7,803 bases of DNA from CBDUUP01 sp965370435 (GCA_965370435.1 CBDUUP010000212.1:1-7803), one strand, 5' to 3'. Shown: positions 1 to 5,390, counted from the stretch's first letter. Made by a program: numbers and translations. Notes: generated by a model from the letters alone, not told the origin.

Positions 1-1
1 C

Positions 2-51
2 CAGACTCCACTCTTGAAGAAGCCTTAGTGCACTAGTTCTGAACATGAGCC
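2..51 (+). repeat. Dispersed intergenic repeat, copy 1
   Basis: This stretch resembles 3149-3199. Both begin with CAGACTCC and end with the identical 19-mer CTAGTTCTGAACATGAGCC (33-51 and 3181-3199), followed within a few bases by a T-rich run. The middle is diverged, and the two copies differ in length by one base. Both copies are in the same orientation; copy 2 follows the end of a + strand gene, and copy 1 may do the same for a gene outside the window. No function is known to me. The 19-mer contains the small palindrome GTTC-T-GAAC. Confidence 0.7.
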
Positions 52-66
52 AAGTTTTTTATTTTT

Positions 67-90
67 CTTCGTGTCTTCGCGCCTTCGTGG
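67..90. repeat. Three tandem 8-bp units (CTTCGNGN)
   Basis: Three consecutive 8-bp units read CTTCGTGT, CTTCGCGC and CTTCGTGG. Similar CTTCGTG-type strings recur between genes in many environmental bacterial genomes (general recollection, not checked here). No coding or regulatory role is visible. The stretch lies just upstream of the peroxiredoxin promoter. Confidence 0.6.
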
Positions 91-127
91 TTAATGTTTT
101 TTAAAGGGTGAAAGTTGCACAACCGCC

Positions 128-156
128 TTGCCAATTCTGCTAATTCAGAGTATATT
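128..156 (+). promoter_or_regulatory. Sigma-70-like promoter of the peroxiredoxin gene
   Basis: A -35 box TTGCCA (128-133) and a -10 box TATATT (151-156) are separated by exactly 17 bp, and each matches the consensus at five of six positions. Transcription would start near 163. The short leader carries GGAGG at 175-179, six bases before the ATG at 186. Confidence 0.6.
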
Positions 157-185
157 ACTCTATCATAACTATATGGAGGTTTCCT

Positions 186-935
186 ATGACATTAAAAGTT
201 GGCGATAAAGCCCCAGACTTCACCCTGCCCAGCCATCTGGATAAGAAAGTGACCCTCAGCGACATGCGGGGGAGTACGACGGTGTTAGCTTTCTTTCCCC
301 TGGCCTGGACGCCCATATGAACCAACCAGATTCCGTCTTACGAGGCTGAGTACGCCAAGTTTGCGGAATGGAATGTCCAGGTTCTGGGCATCAGTATTGA
401 CCACATCCCTTGTTTGAAGGCCTGGGCCAAAAGCCTGGGAGAAATATCCTTCCCCTTGCTGAGCGACTTCTGGCCCCACGGCGGCATGGCGCAGACCTAC
501 GGCGTCCTGCGGGACGACGGCAAAACCGAGCGAGCCATCTTCATCGTGGATAAGGAGGGCGTCATCCAGTACATCGACATCCACGACATTGACGACCAGC
601 CCAGCAACGAGGTCCTCTTCGCCGAGCTGGCCCGCATAGATCCGGAGATCGACCTCTCTGCGTCCGTTGAGGTGGATGAAGAGCTTCCCAGCGGCGGGGT
701 GGTGATGTACTGCAACCGTTGGTGCCCCGACTGCCGCAAGGCCAGGAACTGGTTCAGCGCCAACAACATTGACTACGCCGAGGTGGACGTCACCTTGAAC
801 CAAAAAGCCGCCGATCAGGTCAGAGCCTGGGCGGACGGCAACCTGGTCACCCCCACCTTCGACCTTGATGGCACGGTTGTGGTGGATTACGACCCGGCCA
901 GGCTGGCGGAGGTGTTGTTGGGGGTTGCGGGGTAG
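186..935 (+). CDS. Selenocysteine-containing peroxiredoxin-glutaredoxin fusion (in-frame TGA = Sec45)
   Basis: Predicted 249-residue thiol/selenol peroxidase reducing H2O2 or organic hydroperoxides in the cytoplasm; no signal peptide is seen. Residues 1 to about 155 are an AhpC/TSA-type peroxiredoxin: GDKAPDFTLP near the N-terminus, then P38-x3-T42-x2-U45, followed by TNQIPSYEAEY, with a conserved-looking Arg116 before AIFIVDKEG. Residue 45 is encoded by TGA (318-320), where the family has its peroxidatic cysteine. The frame is open and family-like on both sides, so selenocysteine is the best explanation. Cys76 (in DHIPC) could be a resolving residue. Residues from about 170 are a glutaredoxin-like domain with CPDC at 180-183 and a probable cis-Pro in VTPTF (P223), likely the built-in reductant. 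The start is supported by GGAGG six bases upstream. If TGA were a stop, only a 44-residue peptide would be made. Selenoprotein members of the redoxin family are known; the fusion to glutaredoxin is seen directly here. Confidence 0.88.
318..348 (+). promoter_or_regulatory. Recoded Sec codon with candidate bacterial SECIS hairpin
   Basis: Bacterial selenocysteine insertion needs a hairpin just downstream of the UGA for SelB binding. After TGA (318-320), CAG (327-329) can pair with CTG (346-348) and CC (333-334) with GG (344-345), leaving an ATT bulge and a 9-nt loop (335-343) that begins GU. A G/U at the start of the loop and a loop about 15 nt from the UGA broadly suit the bacterial pattern. 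The stem is short, so the exact fold is tentative. The call rests mainly on the TGA falling at the catalytic position. Confidence 0.5.
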
Positions 936-967
936 TAATTGTGGATTAGGGATTGCATGATCGAATA

Positions 968-1010
968 CCTCCCGCAGGTTGGGAACTTTGTTCCTGGAGC
1001 CTGTGGGAGG
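968..1010 (+). terminator. Long two-part hairpin after the peroxiredoxin gene, possible terminator or dispersed palindrome
   Basis: CCTCCCGCAGG (968-978) pairs with CCTGTGGGAGG (1000-1010) over 11 positions with one G-U pair. Inside it, GGAAC (982-986) pairs with GTTCC (990-994). The hairpin starts 33 bases after the peroxiredoxin stop and is followed by the modestly T-rich TTGTGATTTT, so it could end transcription. The 13-mer CTCCCGCAGGTTG in its left arm also occurs alone at 7303-7315, which suggests a dispersed repeat family. The structure is clear; the function is uncertain. Confidence 0.5.
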
Positions 1011-1190
1011 TTGTGATTTTGGAAGATTCTAGGCTGGGGGGCCTTAATATCTTGAACTTTGCCAGCCGTGACTCTGAAATGCGCCTATTTAGACCAAATC
1101 TGCAGGAAGGTGACATCTTTTGCATGCTCCACTCACTTTGCTAAAACTTGCGCCCCCCGCCATTCACTGGTATCCTTTATAGGGCCGATG

Positions 1191-1262
1191 AATCCAAGTA
1201 GTCCAAATGGTCGAAGTAATCCGACCACTCCGGCCGCTAAGACCATTGAGGCCACTTAGACC
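1191..1262 (+). repeat. Eight degenerate 9-bp periodic units abutting the kinase start
   Basis: From 1191 the sequence divides into eight 9-bp units with strong position-specific bias. Position 3 is T in all eight, position 6 is always a purine, position 7 is always a purine, and position 9 is T in the first three units and C in the last five. Examples are AGTCCAAAT (1200-1208) and ACTTAGACC (1254-1262). The tract ends three bases before the kinase ATG and occupies the place where a Shine-Dalgarno would be. It is in phase with the kinase frame, but a TAG at 1257-1259 prevents translation into it. Confidence 0.65.
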
Positions 1263-1265
1263 ACC

Positions 1266-1925
1266 ATGTACCTAGTCATTGAAGGCGTTATCGGCGTTGG
1301 CAAAACCACCCTGGCGCGGCTGCTGAAACCGGCTTTTGAGGCCGAGCTGCTGCTGGAGGTGTTTGAGGAGAATCCCTTTCTCTCCGATTTCTACGGAGAC
1401 CGGGCGCGTTACGCTTTTCAAACCCAGATATTCTTCCTGCTCAGCCGTTACCACCAACAGCGACGAGCCGTGCCCGCCATTTTGGCAAAAGATCGCAACC
1501 TGATCGCCGACTACACTTTCGCCAAGGACAGCCTCTTCGCCCGCATCAACCTGGAGGGCGACGAACTGGAGACTTACAACCAGGTGCACGAGGCGCTGGC
1601 CGAGAAGATCCCCTTGCCGGACCTGGTGGTTTATCTGCGATCCAGCACCGCCACCCTCATGCAGCGCATTGAACTGCGCGACCGGCACTACGAACGCAAT
1701 ATGGAAAGCGACTACATTGACCAGCTCAACCAGGCTTACGAGGCTTTCTTCGCCGACCATCAGAACAACAGAGCCTATCCCCCGGTGTTGGTCATTGACA
1801 CCGACGACCTGGATTACGTCGCCCACGAAGAAGATCTCCAACAAGTGGAAGACCGCATTCGCCAGGCTATGGGGCTGCACCCTTACCAATCCGAACTCCC
1901 CTTTGACGCTTCGAGAGGGGACTAA
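1266..1925 (+). CDS. Deoxynucleoside kinase family protein (dNK/dGK/dAK type)
   Basis: Cytoplasmic 219-residue kinase that should transfer the ATP gamma-phosphate to the 5'-OH of a deoxynucleoside for dNTP salvage. The P-loop GVIGVGKTT is at residues 7-15, right after the first beta strand. EENPFL (34-39) supplies the family's acidic substrate-site residue. DYTFAKD (82-88) occupies the place of the D/E-R-S motif and resembles the bacterial deoxyadenosine/deoxyguanosine kinase subgroup. The arginine-rich LID is at about 133-143 (R133, R137, R139, R143). Length is normal for bacterial members. The ATG at 1266 is chosen because the P-loop follows at the usual distance, but no Shine-Dalgarno sits in position; the nearest GAGG is 14 bases upstream. 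The nucleotidyltransferase gene follows after 30 bp and is probably cotranscribed. Substrate preference cannot be read from the sequence. Confidence 0.9.
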   Translation: MYLVIEGVIGVGKTTLARLLKPAFEAELLLEVFEENPFLSDFYGDRARYAFQTQIFFLLSRYHQQRRAVPAILAKDRNLIADYTFAKDSLFARINLEGDELETYNQVHEALAEKIPLPDLVVYLRSSTATLMQRIELRDRHYERNMESDYIDQLNQAYEAFFADHQNNRAYPPVLVIDTDDLDYVAHEEDLQQVEDRIRQAMGLHPYQSELPFDASRGD

Positions 1926-1955
1926 CTAGAGAAAGGAAAACTTACAGGGGCTTTT

Positions 1956-2963
1956 ATGCGTATTACCCGTAAAAATTTGCTCAAGATCGCCGAAGACACC
2001 GCAGCCGAGCGCGCCCGCAAAGACCTCGACATCCTGGCTGTATTCCTGCATGGCTCACTCACGGATGGCGAAGCCCTGCTGGGCGGCGCGGCTGACATAG
2101 ACCTGACCTTCATCCACTTGGCTGAGGTGGATAAGGAACGAGAGATCGTCCGCCTTTCGGAAGAGGTCACCCTGGACATCACCCATCACAACCAGATCAT
2201 CTATCACCAGCGGCGGGAACTGCGCCAGCACCCCTGGTTGGGGCCGACCGTGTATGGGGCCAAGCTCCTGCACGACCCGCAGCATTTCATGGACTTGGCT
2301 CAGGCCAGCGTGCGGGGCCAATACGGGCGGATAGACCACGTCCTGATTCGGGCGCAAACTTTGTTCGATTCAGCCCGGCAGACCTGGCAGGATTTCTATA
2401 ATGCTCCCTCCGCCGACCCCGGCCCCGCCGAGGTTCTCCGCTATTTGAATGCATTGGGGGAGGCGGCCAACGCCATCGCCAGCCTGAGCGGGCCGCCGCT
2501 GGTCACCCGGCGTTTGCTGCTCGATTTCCCTGGCCGAGCCCAGGCCGTCGGGCAGCCGGGGCTGTACGCCGGTCTGCTGGGCCTGCTGGGGACCTCCAAC
2601 CTGGAGGCGAGAACCCTGCAAGGCTGGCTGCCGAGTTGGGGAGCCGCTTACCAGGCAGCGGGAGAATCGCCCTACTGCCCGGACGGTTTGCACTCTCACC
2701 GCCAAACCTATTACGAAATGGCGATCACCGCTTTGCTGGACGGCGAACGGCCCCAGGACGCTCTTTGGCCGCTGCTGGTCACCTGGACGGAAGCGGTATC
2801 CCATCTGCCCGCCAACCCAGATTCCCTGGCCGCCTGGCAAGACGCCTGCGACCAACTGGACCTGCTGGGCGCGCATTTCGAGCGGCGGGTGGCAGGCTTG
2901 GACCATTATTTGGATACAATTGAGGAGTTGATGGAGGTCTGGGGGAGGGAACACGGGGCGTAG
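1956..2963 (+). CDS. Nucleotidyltransferase-fold protein (pol-beta superfamily) with helical C-terminal region
   Basis: A 335-residue soluble protein. The N-terminal region has the pol-beta nucleotidyltransferase signature: HGS at 32-34, then D47-I-D49, and a third likely metal ligand D74 in VTLDITHH. All three carboxylates are present, so a catalytically active domain is plausible. This superfamily includes minimal nucleotidyltransferases of toxin-antitoxin pairs and aminoglycoside nucleotidyltransferases. The remaining roughly 230 residues look mostly alpha-helical, rich in Leu, Ala and aromatic residues, and I do not recognise them; they could bind the acceptor substrate. AGGGG (1946-1950), five bases before the ATG, supports the start. 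The gene lies 30 bp after the kinase gene on the same strand. No HEPN-toxin-like partner gene is next to it, which argues against a MNT/HEPN pair. The nucleotide and acceptor are unknown. Confidence 0.75.
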   Translation: MRITRKNLLKIAEDTAAERARKDLDILAVFLHGSLTDGEALLGGAADIDLTFIHLAEVDKEREIVRLSEEVTLDITHHNQIIYHQRRELRQHPWLGPTVYGAKLLHDPQHFMDLAQASVRGQYGRIDHVLIRAQTLFDSARQTWQDFYNAPSADPGPAEVLRYLNALGEAANAIASLSGPPLVTRRLLLDFPGRAQAVGQPGLYAGLLGLLGTSNLEARTLQGWLPSWGAAYQAAGESPYCPDGLHSHRQTYYEMAITALLDGERPQDALWPLLVTWTEAVSHLPANPDSLAAWQDACDQLDLLGAHFERRVAGLDHYLDTIEELMEVWGREHGA

Positions 2964-3067
2964 AGGTTGGGCGACTTATGGTCTTTGACAAATTAAACGG
3001 GTAATCCCAGGGGGTTATTAGCTAAATCGAACTATTTTTACTCTTGAATTAAAAAGTGGCGTTTTTA

Positions 3068-3127
3068 GGAATCGAGGCTTTAGCCGGGTCATGTGTGCTG
3101 GTTTTTCCCGGCTAAAGCCTCGACTCC
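3068..3127. repeat. Palindromic REP-like element
   Basis: TCGAGGCTTTAGCCGGG (3072-3088) is perfectly complementary to CCCGGCTAAAGCCTCGA (3107-3123). The stem extends outward through GGA/TCC (3068-3070 with 3125-3127) past one A-C mismatch, for 20 of 21 pairs, with an 18-base loop. There is no T run after either arm, so it is not a typical terminator. It resembles non-autonomous palindromic repeats scattered between genes. Its core GGCTTTAGCCG is related to the arm of the element at 5226-5331. Confidence 0.85.
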
Positions 3128-3148
3128 AGCGCTATTTGGGAGATTCGT

Positions 3149-3199
3149 CAGACTCCGGCCTCGAAGAATACGCTGAAGCGCTAGTTCTGAACATGAGCC
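3149..3199 (+). repeat. Dispersed intergenic repeat, copy 2
   Basis: This is the second copy of the element at 2-51, sharing CAGACTCC at its start and the 19-mer CTAGTTCTGAACATGAGCC at its end (3181-3199). A run of seven T follows at 3202-3208. It also contains the small hairpin CGCT-GA-AGCG (3171-3180), which copy 1 lacks. Confidence 0.7.
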
Positions 3200-3224
3200 T
3201 ATTTTTTTACTTTATGATAGGATG

Positions 3225-3263
3225 AATAAAAAATAATTCCCCGCATCGCTAGAGGATGCGGGG
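3225..3263 (-). terminator. Rho-independent terminator of the first LRR gene
   Basis: Read on the - strand, CCCCGCATC pairs perfectly with GATGCGGGG (arms 3255-3263 and 3239-3247) around a 7-nt loop. A T-rich tract complementary to 3225-3238 follows. It begins 29 bases after the LRR stop codon. The same hairpin core recurs after the second LRR gene. Confidence 0.88.
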
Positions 3264-3292
3264 AGTTGTATTGCAAAGTAGATCAGCGGCTG

Positions 3293-5098
3293 CTACTCAT
3301 CGTAGGTACCGCTGTCGGAGGAGAAGGCGTCGAAGCCGATGATCCCAGTGGCCCCGGGAGATACGTAGGCCGGTCCCATCCGCACATTGTCTATGCTGAC
3401 GGTGTCGTTGTCCAGGGTGGGGACGGTCTCTAGGAGGACGCCGTCCAGATAGAGACTGAAGTAGCCGTCGTCATTGCCGTCTCCGGTGGCGGCGGCCCAT
3501 TCTATCTCCACGAAGGTCCAGGTATTGGTGGGGACCGCGTAAAAGCCGGTCCAGTTCCAGGAGCGATCGTCCTTTCCGACCCGGGCGACGACCACGTGCT
3601 GGGCGCCGTCCCATCCGGTGAACACCTGGAAGGATTTCCCCGTGCCGCCCGCCATCAGGATGCTCATCCCCTTGTTATTTCCGGCGGTGAGGGACTTGAC
3701 CAGCAGGTAGAACCGCGCCCGGTAAACGGTCTCGGCGGCGGGGGTGTCGTCCTGGACGAACATGGGGTGGCTGTCTTCGACGATGGCGCCCAGGCCTTTG
3801 GTCCCCTGGACAGCGGCCTTGGGATGGACGATCAGACCCAGGCCGGGGGGGAGGTACGGTTCGCTGAACAGGCCGCCAAGTTGGACGGGGCCCTCGACGG
3901 TGGAGGACCAGGCGGAGGTGTCCCCGCTCTCGAAGCCGTCGGTGAAGATCAGGTCGCATTGCGTGCCATCGGTGGTCACAGAAGTGACGCCCCCCAGCCA
4001 GGTTTGGAGGGCTGAATCACTGGGGGTGCAAATGTTGGTGCTGTAGTAGTTGAGATTGGTCAGGGCAGTGAGGTTGGTGAATGACAAGGGGAGGTGTCCA
4101 CTCAGGTTGCTATTATAATCCACGTGCAGATTTTCCAAAAGGGACAGATTCCCCAGTTCGGACGGGATACTGCCGCTAAGTTGGGTGTTGTGGAGGAAAA
4201 GTTGAGTCAAACTCGACAGGCTCCCTAAGGCAGATGGAATGCCGCCGGTCAGGGGATTACTGTAAAGACTGAGATACAGCAAGGAGGATAAGTTCCCCAA
4301 CTCAGGAGGAATGTTTCCGCTGAGTTGGTTGCCCTTCAGATTGAGGTTCTCTAAACTAGACATACTGCCCAGTTCTTTGGGGATGCTGCCGGTCAAGTCA
4401 TTGTCATCTGCGTGGAAATAGGTCACATTGGTCAGGGCGCCCAATTCGACGGGGATGCTGCCGCTCAGCAGGTTGTTATACAGGGCGAGGTACTGCAAAT
4501 TGGACAAATTCCCCAACTCTGGAGGGATGCTTCCGGTAAGCTGGTTGACGCCCAGATGGAGATCGGTCAGATTGGACAGGCCTCCCAATGAGGCCGGGAT
4601 GCCGCCGCTCAGGTTGTTGCCGTACAGTTGAAGGGTATTCAGGTTCGATAATGCGCTCAACTCTGTTGGAATGGCGCCGGTCAGTGACGAGTTCATGGTG
4701 ATATACATGTACTGCATATTGGGGAAATCGCCCAATTCGGTCGGCAGGGTGCCGTTCAGATTGTTATTGGTCAATAGAAGGTCGTAGACATATGTATCCC
4801 CCCCACCGCAGGTTACGCCGTACCAACTGCAAGGGGTAGCGGTTGTTTTCCAGCCGGTGTTGGTGGTCCAACTGGCGCCGGTGGTGCTGTCGTACAGAGC
4901 TACCAGGGCGAGGCACTCCGCTTCGGGTATCTGGCTTTGTTCGGCGGGATAGGCGCAGCCGGCATATGGGTCTGGTAGGAATATGGCCTTTGCAGGCGTT
5001 ACCGGCCCGGTTATCAGCAGGCCTGCAAGCAGCGCGGCCAGTATAACGGCCCTGAATAGATAGTGAGCGATGGATTTTAATGTAGATGGGGTGTGCAC
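3293..5098 (-). CDS. Secreted plant-type leucine-rich-repeat protein, copy A
   Basis: Predicted 601-residue exported protein. Residues 1-38 form a Sec signal peptide (basic start, hydrophobic core AVILAALLAGLLITG, likely cleavage after AKA). A cap follows with WTTNTGW and PCSWYGVTC (89-97), resembling the LRRNT_2 cap of plant LRR proteins. About ten LRRs of 24-25 residues occupy 105-346, of the NxLxGxIPxELGNLxxL type, then a degenerate repeat. From about 382 a DLIFTDGFESGDTSAW linker leads to a roughly 200-residue beta-rich domain with NDDGYFSLYLDG-like strands, perhaps a jelly-roll/LamG-like fold. There is no sortase motif or transmembrane tail. The GTG at 5098 is the start because AGGAGG lies six bases upstream and it aligns with the GTG of copy B. 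An upstream ATG at 5188 overlaps the promoter -35 box. A role in surface binding is inferred; the ligand is unknown. Confidence 0.9.
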   Translation of the reverse strand: MHTPSTLKSIAHYLFRAVILAALLAGLLITGPVTPAKAIFLPDPYAGCAYPAEQSQIPEAECLALVALYDSTTGASWTTNTGWKTTATPCSWYGVTCGGGDTYVYDLLLTNNNLNGTLPTELGDFPNMQYMYITMNSSLTGAIPTELSALSNLNTLQLYGNNLSGGIPASLGGLSNLTDLHLGVNQLTGSIPPELGNLSNLQYLALYNNLLSGSIPVELGALTNVTYFHADDNDLTGSIPKELGSMSSLENLNLKGNQLSGNIPPELGNLSSLLYLSLYSNPLTGGIPSALGSLSSLTQLFLHNTQLSGSIPSELGNLSLLENLHVDYNSNLSGHLPLSFTNLTALTNLNYYSTNICTPSDSALQTWLGGVTSVTTDGTQCDLIFTDGFESGDTSAWSSTVEGPVQLGGLFSEPYLPPGLGLIVHPKAAVQGTKGLGAIVEDSHPMFVQDDTPAAETVYRARFYLLVKSLTAGNNKGMSILMAGGTGKSFQVFTGWDGAQHVVVARVGKDDRSWNWTGFYAVPTNTWTFVEIEWAAATGDGNDDGYFSLYLDGVLLETVPTLDNDTVSIDNVRMGPAYVSPGATGIIGFDAFSSDSGTYDE

Positions 5099-5104
5099 GA
5101 TGCG

Positions 5105-5110
5105 CCTCCT
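5105..5110 (-). promoter_or_regulatory. Shine-Dalgarno that fixes the GTG start of LRR copy A
   Basis: AGGAGG on the - strand lies six bases before the GTG at 5096-5098. It decides against the longer ATG start at 5188, which would add 30 residues unlike anything in copy B and would begin inside the promoter. Confidence 0.9.
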
Positions 5111-5159
5111 GATGGGTGGTTGATAAGCTTTCAATGTGAATTCGGGTAAATTCAGACTT

Positions 5160-5188
5160 ATCTTACATGTTTTCGCGGTGAAAGTCAA
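5160..5188 (-). promoter_or_regulatory. Promoter of LRR copy A
   Basis: On the - strand, TTGACT (5183-5188) and TAAGAT (5160-5165) are separated by 17 bp. The same boxes and spacing occur before copy B, and 13 of the 17 spacer bases are also shared. The predicted start near 5153 gives a leader of about 55 nt. Confidence 0.75.
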
Positions 5189-5225
5189 TTGATATATAAC
5201 CGCAGCGGTGTATTGGCGTGACGCA

Positions 5226-5331
5226 GCGACTGAAGTCGCACCAACAACTACAAAGTCCGCCCTTCGGCGGACTGAAACCCTTATTTAGTCGGCGAAGGCC
5301 GACTTTGTAATTGTTTAGTGACTTTAGTCGC
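5226..5331. repeat. 106-bp nested palindromic element (MITE/REP-like)
   Basis: The outer arms GCGACTGAAGTC (5226-5237) and GACTTTAGTCGC (5320-5331) pair over 12 positions with one G-U pair. The inner arms 5243-5257 and 5301-5315 pair at 14 of 15 positions. The interior holds two hairpins of its own: AGTCCGCC/GGCGGACT (5254-5273) and AGTCGGC/GCCGACT (5287-5304). The inner arms share bases with these hairpins, so the element can fold either as a long stem or as a cloverleaf. It lies between the promoter of LRR copy A and the terminator of copy B. No open frame is inside, so any mobility would depend on enzymes elsewhere. Confidence 0.85.
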
Positions 5332-5367
5332 AAAACACCCCGCATCCTCTAGTTGGATGCGGGGTGT
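5331..5367 (-). terminator. Terminator hairpin of LRR copy B
   Basis: ACACCCCGCATCC (5335-5347) pairs perfectly with GGATGCGGGGTGT (5355-5367), 13 bp around a 7-nt loop, starting 23 bases after the stop codon of copy B. On the - strand it is followed by GTTTTGCG, a weaker T tract than that of copy A. The hairpin core CCCCGCATC is shared with the copy A terminator. The next feature on that side is the right arm of the palindromic element, which ends at 5331. Confidence 0.75.
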
Positions 5368-5390
5368 GATTTTGACGTGAGGAAAAAAGA

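Larger units (their letters stand above)
936..1265. other. Intergenic region between peroxiredoxin and deoxynucleoside kinase
   Basis: This 330-bp gap has no convincing gene. It holds a long hairpin (968-1010), a weak inverted repeat (GGCTGG 1032-1037 with CCAGCC 1062-1067), and a 9-bp periodic tract (1191-1262) that reaches the kinase start. Short open frames here lack ribosome binding sites and recognisable protein features. No strong promoter for the kinase gene could be identified. Confidence 0.7.
2964..3292. other. Convergent intergenic region rich in repeats
   Basis: The space between the + strand nucleotidyltransferase gene and the - strand LRR gene has no supportable gene. In order it holds an AT-rich stretch (about 3012-3066), a near-perfect 60-bp palindrome (3068-3127), the second copy of the dispersed repeat (3149-3199) with a T run, and the LRR gene's terminator (3225-3263). 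No clear rho-independent terminator for the + strand operon was found. Confidence 0.75.

Noticed and set aside
318..320. TGA as a true stop that makes the peroxiredoxin a pseudogene
   Set aside because: This is the only lesion in 250 codons and it falls exactly on the catalytic cysteine codon, which random decay would rarely produce.
285..803. Antisense open frame of 172 residues
   Set aside because: It is opposite to the well-supported peroxiredoxin gene, has no recognisable domain, and its composition reflects the other strand's codon use.
414..935. Shorter open frame starting with ATG at 414
   Set aside because: It is the C-terminal part of the selenoprotein. It lacks a ribosome binding site and would start in the middle of the peroxiredoxin fold.
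1148..1176. Possible kinase promoter TTGCGC-17-TATCCT
   Set aside because: The spacing is right, but only about half of the consensus bases match, so it is not distinguishable from chance.
953..1259. Two small + strand frames (953-1144 and 1059-1259)
   Set aside because: They have no Shine-Dalgarno and no protein features, and they overlap a hairpin and the 9-bp periodic tract.
1272..1889. Antisense open frame of 205 residues
   Set aside because: It is a shadow of the deoxynucleoside kinase, which has clear P-loop and LID motifs on the + strand.
2370..2954. Antisense open frame of 194 residues
   Set aside because: It is a shadow of the nucleotidyltransferase gene, with no domain and no ribosome binding site.
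3002..3017. Possible terminator TAATCCC/GGGGTTA after the nucleotidyltransferase gene
   Set aside because: The loop would be only two bases and no T run follows directly.
5099..5188. 30-residue N-terminal extension of LRR copy A from the ATG at 5188
   Set aside because: It starts inside the predicted -35 box. The GTG at 5098 has AGGAGG at ideal spacing and aligns with the start of copy B.
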